Positions 37,501-45,184 of a stretch of DNA of 64,000 bases are shown here, piece by piece; the first letter of the stretch is position 1, and the number at the start of each line of letters is the position of its first letter. The DNA comes from Rhodoferax sp. Its GTDB lineage: Bacteria > Pseudomonadota > Gammaproteobacteria > Burkholderiales > Burkholderiaceae_C. The notes below the pieces were generated by a model. It was given only the letters and a program-made list of their open reading frames with translations, made no database searches and was not told the origin of the DNA. The position numbers and the translations under genes were made by a program. The stretch covers positions 1,050,431 through 1,114,430 of the forward strand of contig NZ_JABBPD010000004.1 of NCBI RefSeq assembly GCF_012927445.1, in the 5' to 3' direction.

Positions 37501-37752
37501 GCCATGGGCGCCGGCATGCTGCCGCTCGCCTTGGGCTGGGGCGCCGACCCGAGCTTTCGCTCACCGATGGCGATTGCCGTGATTGGCGGCCTCATCACCT
37601 CCACGCTGCTGAGTCTGCTGGTGGTGCCGGCGGTGTTCACCTACATTGATGATCTGGAACATTTACTCAAGCGCGGCATGGCGCGGTTGCGGCGTCCGGC
37701 ACCGGTTGTACCAGCTGGTAATGCGGGCTCAGAGCAACCGTTTCTCCGATGA
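34546..37752 (+). CDS. RND efflux pump permease (AcrB/MdtB class)
   Basis: 1068 residues, a normal length for this class. Twelve transmembrane helices and two large periplasmic loops are expected. Motifs seen: N-terminal SIKNPVPAIMLFVLLSLAGI, the proton-relay acidic residues in LVVGVLVDDAIVEIENIERH, KFIPAADRGQ-like text (here GFVPAADRGQTQINIELPPG), and LMGIVTKNSILLVDYAI in the second half. It should form a drug or metabolite efflux pump with the adaptor upstream. The substrate cannot be told from sequence. Its last 86 bases overlap, on the opposite strand, the end of cobA. Confidence 0.93.
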   Translation: MNFSSLSIKNPVPAIMLFVLLSLAGILSFRASVVQDFPDIELPIVTVSATLSGAAPAQLETEVARKLEDSVATLQGVKNIYTKVLDGSVQVTVEFILEKPIAEAVNDVRDAVARVRADLPADVRDPSVTKASTAGRVVLTFTAAAAAGAGAGANHASQLDAQALSWFVDNTVAKRLLSVPGVGAVKRMGGVDREIRVELDAAKMAALNVAAVDVSRRLKLVQQEAPGGRGDVSGAEQSVRTIATVKTAAELAQLDIPLADGRHIRLDQVAMVLDTVAEPRAVATQNGRTVVGFEVFRTKGASEVEVAKGVRAAVAELQTNNPTIALQLVIDNAAPVAENFQGSMELLFEGALLAILVVWWFLRDWRATLVSAAALPLSVIPTFLGLQYFGYTLNTVTLLSLALVVGVLVDDAIVEIENIERHLRMGKSPYQAAMEAADEIGMAVIATTFALVAVFLPTAFMGGVPGLFFKQFGWTAVLAILASLLVARLLTPMMAAYILKPHKNAAHTDPSAAYHEAPDGWLMSRYMRTMRWCLSHRGLTLLGAALFFIGSIALVPLLPTGFVPAADRGQTQINIELPPGSTLTETRAVAEQVRVAAMTVPHIQGIFSSIGGGSSGDAFAPGAAAEARRAVLTLTTSHRNDRAISMAGIESQLRHTMADIAGARFTVGPPDSGVKMQLVLKSDDPVALLASAQSVVRELRTLRGVGNVSSSASLVRPEIIVRPDSARAADLGVTAASIGETVRVATAGDYDTSLPKLNLSERQVPIRVKLPDAVRADLAALERLTVPGKNGPVLLGNVASLTMESGPAQIDRLNRSRNVTLDVELGSRQLGDLNAEARALPSMQSLPPGVKIAELGDAQEMQALFASFGIAMLIGVLCIYGVLVLLFKDFMQPVTILAALPLSMGGAFVALLLTGRALSMPSMIGLIMLMGIVTKNSILLVDYAILARQGHKASDGQPAVPGMNRFDALVDACHKRSRPILMTTIAMGAGMLPLALGWGADPSFRSPMAIAVIGGLITSTLLSLLVVPAVFTYIDDLEHLLKRGMARLRRPAPVVPAGNAGSEQPFLR

Positions 37753-38455
37753 TCAGCAAGCCCGGTCGCGGTCCATAAGCGGGCGCGCACTGCACCAGTG
37801 ATTGCAGTTCCATGGCCAGCACCGATTGACTGGCGTGGGTGCCGTCTTGCACCACGGCCGCCGGCGTTGAAGCGGGCAGGCCGTGCGCAATCAAACGCTG
37901 GGCAATCTGGGCCAGCCGCTCCACCCCCATGTAGAAAATGCGCGTTTGCCGGGGCTGGGCCAGGGCGCGCCAATCCGGCTCCCGGCTTTCATCCGCCAGA
38001 TGGCCGGACAAGAACACACAGCTGCTGGCCATATTCCGGTGGGTCAGGGGAATGCCGGCGGCAGCAGAACAGCCGGTGGCGGCCGTCACGCCGGGAATCA
38101 CTTCACAGGGGATGTGCGCCGCCGCCAGCGCCTGCACCTCTTCACCGCCACGACCAAAGACGAAGGGGTCGCCGCCTTTGAGCCGGACCACGCGCTTGCC
38201 CAGACGCGCCTGCTGAATCAGCAGGTCCTCGATATTTTTTTGTGCGACCGCGTGATTGCGCGCGGCCTTGCCGACATAGATACGTTGCACACCCGCAGGG
38301 ATCAAGGCCATGATGTCGTCGCCAATTAACCGGTCATGGACCACCACCTCGGCACGCTGAATACGGTTCAGGGCGCGCAACGTCAGCAGGTCCACCGCAC
38401 CGGGACCGGCGCCGACCAGCGACACCATGCCGGGGTGAACGATCGGGTTAATCAT
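37667..38455 (-). CDS. cobA: CobA, uroporphyrinogen-III C-methyltransferase
   Basis: 262 residues, single domain (no CysG dehydrogenase part). It methylates uroporphyrinogen III twice at C2 and C7 with SAM, making precorrin-2, the shared start for siroheme and cobalamin. Motifs: VSLVGAGPGAVDLLTLRALN at the N-terminus, RLKGGDPFVFGRGGEEVQAL and GVTAATGCSAAAGIPLTHR. I start at the ATG giving MINPIVHPGM; the upstream frame is a shadow of the ferredoxin gene. It is the last gene of the cobalamin operon. The C-terminal 25 residues overlap the RND pump gene on the other strand. Confidence 0.92.
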   Translation of the reverse strand: MINPIVHPGMVSLVGAGPGAVDLLTLRALNRIQRAEVVVHDRLIGDDIMALIPAGVQRIYVGKAARNHAVAQKNIEDLLIQQARLGKRVVRLKGGDPFVFGRGGEEVQALAAAHIPCEVIPGVTAATGCSAAAGIPLTHRNMASSCVFLSGHLADESREPDWRALAQPRQTRIFYMGVERLAQIAQRLIAHGLPASTPAAVVQDGTHASQSVLAMELQSLVQCAPAYGPRPGLLIIGETVALSPHYQLVQPVPDAATAPCRA

Positions 38456-38798
38456 GCTGAGCGCTTTCAGGACCACGATGAAACACCAGGTCATCGACGC
38501 TCTGTCCGCCGACCAGATGTTCCTGAATGATGCGGTCCATGTTGAGTGACGTGACGTTGTAGTACCAGATGCCATCCGGTTGCACGCACATGACCGGTCC
38601 GCCCTTGCAGGCGGCAAAGCAACTCACGCGGCTGCGTTTGACGCGCATCTCCCCGTCATGCAGTCCGGCCGCCTTGAACTTGTCACCCAGACTGTCAAAC
38701 AGCGCTTGCGCAGCGCCGTCTTGCGTGCAGCGGGGGCCGGTACAAATGAGCAGGTGGCGTTTGTAATTACCGATCTTCGGTTTTTCGATTTCGATCAT
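38448..38798 (-). CDS. Small [2Fe-2S] thioredoxin-like ferredoxin in the cobalamin operon
   Basis: 116 residues. The cysteine spacing Cys19-X4-Cys24 and Cys60-X3-Cys64 (ICTGPRCTQDG and VSCFAACKGGP) is that of thioredoxin-fold [2Fe-2S] ferredoxins, like those at the ends of NuoE. It is a soluble electron carrier. In many bacteria a protein of this type is embedded in cobalamin gene sets. Its job there is not certain; it could reduce a corrinoid intermediate or its metal centre. It overlaps cobJ by four bases and cobA by eight, so it is translated with them. Confidence 0.85.
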   Translation of the reverse strand: MIEIEKPKIGNYKRHLLICTGPRCTQDGAAQALFDSLGDKFKAAGLHDGEMRVKRSRVSCFAACKGGPVMCVQPDGIWYYNVTSLNMDRIIQEHLVGGQSVDDLVFHRGPESAQHD

Positions 38799-39769
38799 TC
38801 TTCGGACTCGTCCGCCGTGACGGCATCATCTTCTACCGGCGCGCTCAACACCATTTCGATGTAGTCCACGGGCAAGTTGTGGCGAATTGCAAGCTCGGCA
38901 CTGCTCTGGCCTTCTGCATTGTCAGCACGCAGGTTTTCGGTCCAGCCGAGCAGGCCGGTAGACAGCGAACGCCCGCGTTTTTCGCCTTCACGCGTGCTGC
39001 CGTCGCCGTGCAGTTCGTACTTGTTGGCATAGCCGCGTGGCGTAATCATCAAGCCATCACGCACAAAGGTGTGGCTGTTGCCAATCAGCACCGTGCTCAG
39101 CATGCCGATGTCGCACTCGCTCATTTTGTCCAGCGTGGTGAACTCAATGTTCTGGCGGCGCCGGTAAGCCGACTTGACCACCACCACCGGGGTGTCCGGG
39201 CGGCGATGGCGCAAAAACAACTGCTGCGCTTGCACGATCTGCTGGGTGCGCCGACCACTCTTGGGGTTGTACAGCGCGACCACAAAATCAGCGGCAGCCA
39301 CGGCGTCAAGACGACGCGCAATCACCGGCCAGGGTGTCAGCAGGTCGGACAAAGAGATGGAGCAAAAATCGTGCGTCAGCGGTGCCCCTACCAGCGAGGC
39401 GCAGGCGTTGATGGCCGAAGCACCGGGAATCACCTCCACTTCGACGTCAGTCTCTGGCGTCCAACCCGCCTGGAACAGCACCTCGTAGGTCGGCCCGGCC
39501 ATGCCATACACGCCAGCGTCGCCGCTTGAGATCAGCGCCACCTTCTTGCCCTCACGGGCCCGTTCCAGCGCATGGACGGCGCGATCGAGCTCCTCGGTCA
39601 TGCCCTTGCGAATGACTTCCTTGCCTTCGAGCAAGTCCGCCACCAGCTTGATGTAGGTGACGTAACCCACCACCACGTCGGCTTCCGCAATCGCCTCGCA
39701 GGCACGGTGGGTCATGTGGGAATAGTGGCCGGGGCCGATGCCCACCAGCATGATTTTTCCGCTGCTCAT
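38795..39769 (-). CDS. cobJ: CobJ/CbiH, precorrin-3B C17-methyltransferase
   Basis: 324 residues from the ATG giving MSSGKIMLVGIGPGHYSHMT; the frame is open 34 codons upstream but that is a shadow of cbtA. It contracts the ring by methylating C17. Motifs: VGIGPGHYSHMTHRACEAIA, LISSGDAGVYGMAG, EVIPGASAINACASLVGAPL, NPKSGRRTQQIVQAQQLF. Typical CbiH/CobJ are about 245 residues; here about 75 extra residues follow MITPRGYANKYE, ending in an acidic tail (DDAVTADESEE). The extension could be a helper domain. It overlaps cbtA and the ferredoxin gene by four bases each. Confidence 0.92.
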   Translation of the reverse strand: MSSGKIMLVGIGPGHYSHMTHRACEAIAEADVVVGYVTYIKLVADLLEGKEVIRKGMTEELDRAVHALERAREGKKVALISSGDAGVYGMAGPTYEVLFQAGWTPETDVEVEVIPGASAINACASLVGAPLTHDFCSISLSDLLTPWPVIARRLDAVAAADFVVALYNPKSGRRTQQIVQAQQLFLRHRRPDTPVVVVKSAYRRRQNIEFTTLDKMSECDIGMLSTVLIGNSHTFVRDGLMITPRGYANKYELHGDGSTREGEKRGRSLSTGLLGWTENLRADNAEGQSSAELAIRHNLPVDYIEMVLSAPVEDDAVTADESEE

Positions 39770-40569
39770 GATGCAGTTCCTTCCAGGCGTGTGGCAGGTG
39801 CCACAGGATTCAACAAAGGGCTTAGCCAGCGGGCCACGGCCAACGCAGACAAAGTACCCAACAACAGCCATTGCAGGGCGCTGGCGACAGCGGTTGCAAC
39901 AACAAAACGCGCAACCAGCTGCTGCATTTGCAACGCAACGTCAGCCTCCATTCCCGCAAAAGAACTGCCCGCATGTTGCGGCGCTCCGATGGCAAAAGGC
40001 AGCACCAGCAGGCCCAGACCCAGCACCCGCCATTTGGCTTGTACCAGACACAGCATGGCCAGCCCTCCCGCACCGCAGGCGACGGTCAGGGTCCACCACA
40101 CCTGGCGCGCCTGCAAAGCAGCAGCCTGCATGCCCGGCAGCTCGGGGGGCTGCCCCAGCGCAGGTAACGCAAACAGACAAACCCAGCCCGCCGCCCCCCA
40201 CAGCAAACCATAGCGCACGGATGCGCCGTAGCCTTTGTGCAGCGCCAGGGGTTGGCCCGCTCGCTGGCGGTTCCAGAAGGCCAGCAAAGGCATCAGCAGC
40301 AATGCCGAGCCAATGGCATTGAGCACATTGGCCAGCACGGTGTAGGCGGTGCGTTCCAGTCCGTCTTGCGGCGCCCAGGCTTGCGGCCCGTGGCTGTGTG
40401 CGGCGCCATCGGCGTGCGCATGCTCAGCACCCTGCGGGACAGCCGATTCTTCAAACACCTCGGCCGCCAGAATCAACGGCACCACCTGCCAGCGCTGGAC
40501 GGCGCTGTCAAAAATTCCCGTCAGCAAGCCTACAAACAAGGCGCACAAAAATAACCGTCGAAACAACAT
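39766..40569 (-). CDS. cbtA: CbtA, predicted cobalt transporter subunit
   Basis: 267 residues with about five membrane segments. CbtA/CbtB were proposed as B12-regulated cobalt transporters from their co-occurrence with cobalamin genes. The first loop has a His-rich metal-binding stretch (EHAHADGAAHSHGPQ). An in-frame TTG lies eight codons further out; I prefer the ATG giving MLFRRLFLCALFVGLLTG because it begins at the first helix. cbtB lies just upstream (14 bases between), and the stop overlaps the start of cobJ. Confidence 0.85.
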   Translation of the reverse strand: MLFRRLFLCALFVGLLTGIFDSAVQRWQVVPLILAAEVFEESAVPQGAEHAHADGAAHSHGPQAWAPQDGLERTAYTVLANVLNAIGSALLLMPLLAFWNRQRAGQPLALHKGYGASVRYGLLWGAAGWVCLFALPALGQPPELPGMQAAALQARQVWWTLTVACGAGGLAMLCLVQAKWRVLGLGLLVLPFAIGAPQHAGSSFAGMEADVALQMQQLVARFVVATAVASALQWLLLGTLSALAVARWLSPLLNPVAPATRLEGTAS

Positions 40570-40583
40570 GGGTGTGGTCTGTC

Positions 40584-40772
40584 TCAATGGCAAGGGCGGC
40601 CAGTGGCATGGCGCACGTCGTGGGCGGCGTTGTGGGCCACCGAGGCTTCGCTAAAGCCGACGGCGTACAGCATGACCAAGCCAAGCAGCAGCGCAGCGCC
40701 AAGTTGGGCCAACATCGAAATAGCGGCTGTGGTGGTTGGGGTGATGGTGATAGAGGGTGTAGAAATGTTCAT
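40584..40772 (-). CDS. cbtB: CbtB, predicted cobalt transporter small subunit
   Basis: 62 residues with one membrane helix (about 18-42, SMLAQLGAALLLGLVMLYAV) and a His-rich tail (HNAAHDVRHATGRPCH) that likely binds cobalt. It is the expected partner of CbtA. The start gives MNISTPSITITPTTT and is preceded by GGAG at a good distance (minus strand). It lies 22 bases after cobE and 14 before cbtA. Confidence 0.85.
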   Translation of the reverse strand: MNISTPSITITPTTTAAISMLAQLGAALLLGLVMLYAVGFSEASVAHNAAHDVRHATGRPCH

Positions 40773-40794
40773 AGAGACTCCTTGGGTTAAAAAA

Positions 40795-41214
40795 TCAAGA
40801 AAACGAAAGCGGGAAAGAAGCAATGGAGACGGTGGCGTTACGGCCATCGACACCCTTGTGCTTGAATTTTTCGACCAGCAACTGTGCCGCAGTAGCCTGA
40901 GCGGCCAGCAAGGCGGCCGCCTCGGACACCGAGGGTGTGCCCATGTAGCGCAGCACCGTGGCTGAGGGGTTCAGCACAGGCACGGCGGCCAGTTCGCCAG
41001 CGCTGAAAAACTGCAGTGGCCAGCCGCCAAGCGCGGCCAACTCCAGAAAGGCGACTTCGTCGCGCTTGGCCTCAATGCTGGCCAGCACGCGCACCTGCTC
41101 GCGCACCAGCCCGGCCTGTGCCAGCGCGGCGTCGAGCGTATGCACCACGGTCGCCAGCGGTGTGCCGCGGTCGCAACCCAGGCCAACGGCCACTTGCATC
41201 AAGGCACTGCTCAT
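40795..41214 (-). CDS. cobE: CobE/CbiG C-terminal-like cobalamin biosynthesis protein
   Basis: 139 residues, the size of stand-alone CobE and of the C-terminal domain of CbiG. The start MSSALMQVAVGLGCDRGTPL is the family's. Family text: LASIEAKRDEVAFLELAALG and VLNPSATVLRYMGTPSVSEA AALL. In the anaerobic route CbiG opens the delta-lactone of cobalt-precorrin-5A and releases acetaldehyde; here the two parts of CbiG are separate adjacent genes that overlap by four bases. The frame is open 60 codons upstream, but only as a shadow of the cbiG gene. Confidence 0.88.
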   Translation of the reverse strand: MSSALMQVAVGLGCDRGTPLATVVHTLDAALAQAGLVREQVRVLASIEAKRDEVAFLELAALGGWPLQFFSAGELAAVPVLNPSATVLRYMGTPSVSEAAALLAAQATAAQLLVEKFKHKGVDGRNATVSIASFPLSFS

Positions 41215-41990
41215 GCACCTACCTCTTGCGGCGGGCGGTACACCACCAAACGCTCGTTCAATTGCTGCCAGCGTTCGGCAGGCACCTCGGCGTGGGTGAT
41301 CCACAACACGGCCTTGAAGTGGTTCAGGTCCACGTCTTCGAAGCGTTCGAATTTGTGAATGCTGCCGGGCAGTGGCGTGGGCCGGGTCCACCAATGCGGA
41401 CTGCCCGCCTCCTGCACCACGGCAATCGGCTCGCCGTTGACCACATGGGCTGACACGCGCGTGATGTTGATCTTGGGCGCCTCGACCTTCCAGCCCAGTT
41501 CGCGGCCCAGAATGTCCACCGGAATGGTCTTGCCGACGTCGGACGCCGTGGTTAGTACAGCGGTGGCACCCAGCAGCGCGGCAATCTGTTCAGCCATGGC
41601 ATTGGCGCCGCCCACATGGCCCGACAGCACGGGGATGACAAACTGCCCGGCGTCATCGACCACCAGCACACCGGGGTCTTCGTCTTTGGTTTTCAGGTGC
41701 GGGGCGATCAGACGCACCACGGCACCGAGCGAGACGAAGAAAACGACCTGATCAAAATCAGCGAGGAGCTGAGCAATCTCGTCCCGAAAAGCGCCACCGT
41801 AGGCGCGCACCGGGTTGGCTAAGCCCCCCATTAGCGGCGCGAACTTGTCGGCTACGCACACGCTGGCTTGTGGCAACAGGCGCGCCAAACCGGCGGTTTG
41901 TTGCGCGCCGTGTTTGGTGATGGCAACCAGTACCACGCGCACCGCTTGTTTGGTCGCCAGAGCGGTGTCTGGCAGGGTGGTGGTGGTCAT
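41211..41990 (-). CDS. cbiG: CbiG N-terminal/central part, cobalt-precorrin-5A hydrolase
   Basis: 259 residues. It is the larger half of a split CbiG. The N-terminal region has VVLVAITKHGAQQTAGLARL, then FVSLGAVVRLIAPHLKTKDEDPG and VVDDAGQFVIPVLSGHVGGAN, the diagnostic CbiG motifs. The last part (about 200-259) is the linker region. It acts on cobalt-precorrin-5A, so its presence marks the anaerobic (early cobalt) pathway. It overlaps cobI and cobE by four bases each. Confidence 0.92.
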   Translation of the reverse strand: MTTTTLPDTALATKQAVRVVLVAITKHGAQQTAGLARLLPQASVCVADKFAPLMGGLANPVRAYGGAFRDEIAQLLADFDQVVFFVSLGAVVRLIAPHLKTKDEDPGVLVVDDAGQFVIPVLSGHVGGANAMAEQIAALLGATAVLTTASDVGKTIPVDILGRELGWKVEAPKINITRVSAHVVNGEPIAVVQEAGSPHWWTRPTPLPGSIHKFERFEDVDLNHFKAVLWITHAEVPAERWQQLNERLVVYRPPQEVGA

Positions 41991-42778
41991 TCCTGGGTTT
42001 CCTCTTCGATTTCAGTGCTTGTTTTCTTGCGGCAGCCGCGAATCATCTCGCCGCGCTCGCGGTTCGGGTTTTTCACCAGCAAGAGCGACAAATAATTAAC
42101 CTTGGTGCCTTTGAGTTCGGCCACGTTCTGCACGATGCGCTCCACCGGCGAGCCGGCTTTCTCGATAAAGCGGCTGTGTGCCAGCAGGCCACGACGCGCC
42201 AGCAGGTCAATCAAGTCATCGAGCAGCGGCTTGACCTTCATCAGCACCAGGGTGTCGAAGTCGTCCAGCATTTTCTCCACCGCCGCAATGCCGTAGGCGG
42301 CGGGCACGATGGCGATGGTGTCGTCCTGCTCGGACAGCGGCATCTGCAGCCGGGCGCAGGCCGCGTTGAACGACGTGACGCCGGGCACGATGTCGATCTG
42401 CGCATCGGCATCGAGCTCGCGCAGCACGCGGGCCAGGTAACAAAAGCTGGCGTAGGTGGAGGCGTCGCCTTCGACCAGAAACAACACGTCCTGCCCGGTC
42501 GCCAGCAGGTCCCGCACCGTTTCGGCCGCCTTGAGCCAATGGCGGGCGAGTTTCTCCACATCGTGTGTCATGGGGAACAGCAGCGCCTGGTGTTGCGGGG
42601 GCAGCGCCAGCCCGGCGCGCAGGGCGATGTCGAGCGCGTAGCTCTCTTTGCGCAAGCTGCGCACGGGGTAGGTCCAGACCGCATCGCGGCGTTCCAGCAG
42701 CGCCCACGCGCGGCGGGTGATCAGGCCGGGGTCGCCGGGGCCCAGCGACACACCATGAAGCGTGCCGGGCTTATGCAT
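41987..42778 (-). CDS. cobI: CobI/CbiL, precorrin-2 C20-methyltransferase
   Basis: 263 residues from the ATG giving MHKPGTLHGVSLGPGDPGLI; the open frame before it overlaps cobL. It methylates C20 of (cobalt-)precorrin-2 with SAM. Motifs: GVSLGPGDPGLITRRAWALL, FLVEGDASTYASFCYLAR, IDIVPGVTSFNAACARLQMP. The C-terminus has Lys/Arg/Glu-rich tail residues (KKTSTEIEEETQE). It overlaps cobL by eight bases and cbiG by four. Confidence 0.93.
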   Translation of the reverse strand: MHKPGTLHGVSLGPGDPGLITRRAWALLERRDAVWTYPVRSLRKESYALDIALRAGLALPPQHQALLFPMTHDVEKLARHWLKAAETVRDLLATGQDVLFLVEGDASTYASFCYLARVLRELDADAQIDIVPGVTSFNAACARLQMPLSEQDDTIAIVPAAYGIAAVEKMLDDFDTLVLMKVKPLLDDLIDLLARRGLLAHSRFIEKAGSPVERIVQNVAELKGTKVNYLSLLLVKNPNRERGEMIRGCRKKTSTEIEEETQE

Positions 42779-44090
42779 GTTCGGCTCCTGCTGGCGTTGC
42801 GCCTGCCGCTTGGGCACAAACTATCCAGACCGGGTTTTCAGCGGCCATGCGGTTCATGTGCAGAATGGGTTTGCTGCGCGCAGCCTGCAGTTGCAGCACG
42901 TCCCACGCGGCGCCCAGGGTTTTGAGTGTCTCCACGGCGGTTCCCAGGTTTTCCAGTGTCACAAAGTTCATCACCAGCCAGCCGCCGGGCTTGAGCCGCT
43001 GCAAGATCAGGGCGATCAAGCCGGCCAGTTCCCCGCCCGAGCCCCCAATGAAGACGGCGTCCGGGTCAGCCCACGCGGCCAGGCCTTCCGGGGCCTTGCC
43101 ATGCACCAGCGTGTGGTTGCTGATGCCCATCGCCAAGCGGTTGCGTTGCACGATGGCACTGTCGTCGACGTTTTTCTCGATGGCATAGACATGGCCCTGC
43201 CGGCACAGCCGTGCTGCCTCCAGCCCGACCGAACCGGAGCCCGCGCCGATGTCCCACACCACGCTGTCCGCGCGCAGCTGCATGCGCGCCAGCGAGACGG
43301 CGCGCACCTCGTTCTTGGTGATCAGCCCCTTCTCGGGATGACGCTGCTCAAAGCTGGCATCGGGCAGGCCAAACAGCACCTGCGGCGCCCGCAAGGTGGT
43401 GCGCCACAGCAGCACCACATTGGGGTCGGCAAACGGAATGCTGGCCGCCGCCGCGATGGAGAGGCCGCTGACGACGCGCTCCTCGGGCTGGCACAGGCGC
43501 TCGGCCACGGCCATCTCGAAATCATCGGCCAGGCCTTCAGTGACCAGCATGCGGGCGATGCGATCGGGCGTGTTCAAGGGGCTGGTCAGCACCGCCAGAC
43601 GGTCATGCTGGCGGATGTCGCGCAACAGCGCGTACAGGCCGTGGCCGGGGTCAGAGCCCGCCACCCAGTCGCCCGCATCCTTGCTGTGGACAGAGGAGAA
43701 TTTCATGTCCTGCCAGGGCAGCCCCAAGCGGGCGCAAGCCAGTTGCAGGGTGGAGACGTTGGGCAGCACCTCAATCGCCTCGATGCACAGGCGCGAGGCC
43801 AGGTAAGCGGCGATGCCGTGGCACAGCGGGTCGCCGGTCGCCAGCACCACCACGCGCTGGCCCGCAGCCTGCGCGGCCCGAATCCACTCGGGCACTTGCG
43901 ACAGCGCCCCGGTCAAATCGCGCTGCTGCGCATCGGGACTAATTTGCGCGGCGAACAGCTGCAGCGTGCGGGCGCCGCCAATCACCAGCTGGGCTTGTTG
44001 CAGATGCGCCAGTGCGCTCTGGCCCAGGCTGTTCACGCCATCGTCCAGCACGCCGACGATGCGGCATTTTTCAATCGATTCAGAATTCAT
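42771..44090 (-). CDS. cobL: CobL/CbiET, bifunctional C5,15-methyltransferase and decarboxylase
   Basis: 439 residues, fusion of CbiE and CbiT. The N-terminal half (about 1-230) is the C5-methyltransferase with VVLATGDPLCHGIAAYL and IEVLPNVSTLQLACARL. The C-terminal half (about 240-420) has the class-I SAM fold with WDIGAGSGSVGLEAARLC and FIGGSGGELAGLIALIL and performs C15 methylation with C12 side-chain decarboxylation. It overlaps cbiD by four bases and cobI by eight. Confidence 0.94.
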   Translation of the reverse strand: MNSESIEKCRIVGVLDDGVNSLGQSALAHLQQAQLVIGGARTLQLFAAQISPDAQQRDLTGALSQVPEWIRAAQAAGQRVVVLATGDPLCHGIAAYLASRLCIEAIEVLPNVSTLQLACARLGLPWQDMKFSSVHSKDAGDWVAGSDPGHGLYALLRDIRQHDRLAVLTSPLNTPDRIARMLVTEGLADDFEMAVAERLCQPEERVVSGLSIAAAASIPFADPNVVLLWRTTLRAPQVLFGLPDASFEQRHPEKGLITKNEVRAVSLARMQLRADSVVWDIGAGSGSVGLEAARLCRQGHVYAIEKNVDDSAIVQRNRLAMGISNHTLVHGKAPEGLAAWADPDAVFIGGSGGELAGLIALILQRLKPGGWLVMNFVTLENLGTAVETLKTLGAAWDVLQLQAARSKPILHMNRMAAENPVWIVCAQAAGATPAGAEHA

Positions 44091-45184
44091 GAGGACTCCG
44101 CTATCTTGCGACCATCAAAGTCGCAGACCAGCACTTTCAGTTCAAATTGATCGGGGTAACGTTCACGCAAAGTTTTCACCACGCGCTGCGCCAGCGCGGT
44201 GTGGAATGCGGAGCCCAAGCCCAGTGCATCCATGCGCTCGCCGGCATAGCGGGCGGTTTTGGCATGGCGGATGTCCTCACACACCTCCGGTGCGACGCCA
44301 AGTTCTGCCGCCAGATCGGCCAGCAAACCGGTGTTCACATCGGCGCGGCCGGCGTGGGTGATGGTTTCGCCTTGGGCGATCTTGGTGAGTTTGCCAACCA
44401 TGCCGCCAATCACCACCTTTTTCAAGCCGGCCTTGACCGCCGCACCCATGGCGTAGCGCAAGAAGTCGCCCATCTGCACAAATACAGCCTCGGGCAGATG
44501 TGGCATTTCCTCCATGACGAACTTTTCAGTTCGCCCGCCGGTGGTAAGAACCACCACACCATGGGGCAAGGTGCCCGCCACATGCACGCCCTGCACCACG
44601 CTGGCACGGTAGGCGGCAGTCGAGTAAGGCTTGACGATGCCGGTGGTGCCCAGAATGGAGATGCCACCCAGAATGCCCAAGCGGGCGTTCGTTGTTTTCT
44701 TGGCCATTTGCTCGCCTTGTGGCACGGAAATCGTCACCTCAAAACCGGCCTCATCGAGCAGCGCGCTACCTGCGGCGCGCACATTGGCCTCGATGTTGCG
44801 ACGCGGCACCGGGTTGATGGCCGGGCCGCCCACGGTCAGCCCCAAGCCTTGCATGGTGACCGTGCCCACGCCCAAGCCACCGGCCAACAGCACCTGGCCC
44901 GGTTGCTCAGGCAACAGGCAAACATCGGCGGTCAGGTGGGCTTTGTCGGTGCAATCCGGGTCGTCGCCCGCGTCCTTGATGACCATGGCGTGCGCCGTGG
45001 CACCCTCGACGCGACCGTCCTGCACGGGAAAGGTCACCAGATCGCCATTGGGCAGCAGGCATTCCACCGCGTCGGGCACCTGGCCGGTCACCAGACCGAT
45101 GACCGCCGCCCGCGCCGCCGCCGCCGAACACGCGCCGGTGGTGAAACCGGTGCGGGTGCCGCGGGGGGCGCCCTTGTCCATCAT
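44087..45184 (-). CDS. cbiD: CbiD, cobalt-precorrin-5B C1-methyltransferase
   Basis: 365 residues, normal length. CbiD is specific to the anaerobic pathway and methylates C1. N-terminal signature RTGFTTGACSAAAARAAVIG, then VQDGRVEGATAHAMVIKDAG DDPD-type text, GLGVGTVTMQGLGLTVGGPA and ARLGILGGISILGTTGIVKP are the family's diagnostic glycine-rich segments. It overlaps cobH and cobL by four bases each. Confidence 0.95.
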   Translation of the reverse strand: MMDKGAPRGTRTGFTTGACSAAAARAAVIGLVTGQVPDAVECLLPNGDLVTFPVQDGRVEGATAHAMVIKDAGDDPDCTDKAHLTADVCLLPEQPGQVLLAGGLGVGTVTMQGLGLTVGGPAINPVPRRNIEANVRAAGSALLDEAGFEVTISVPQGEQMAKKTTNARLGILGGISILGTTGIVKPYSTAAYRASVVQGVHVAGTLPHGVVVLTTGGRTEKFVMEEMPHLPEAVFVQMGDFLRYAMGAAVKAGLKKVVIGGMVGKLTKIAQGETITHAGRADVNTGLLADLAAELGVAPEVCEDIRHAKTARYAGERMDALGLGSAFHTALAQRVVKTLRERYPDQFELKVLVCDFDGRKIAESS

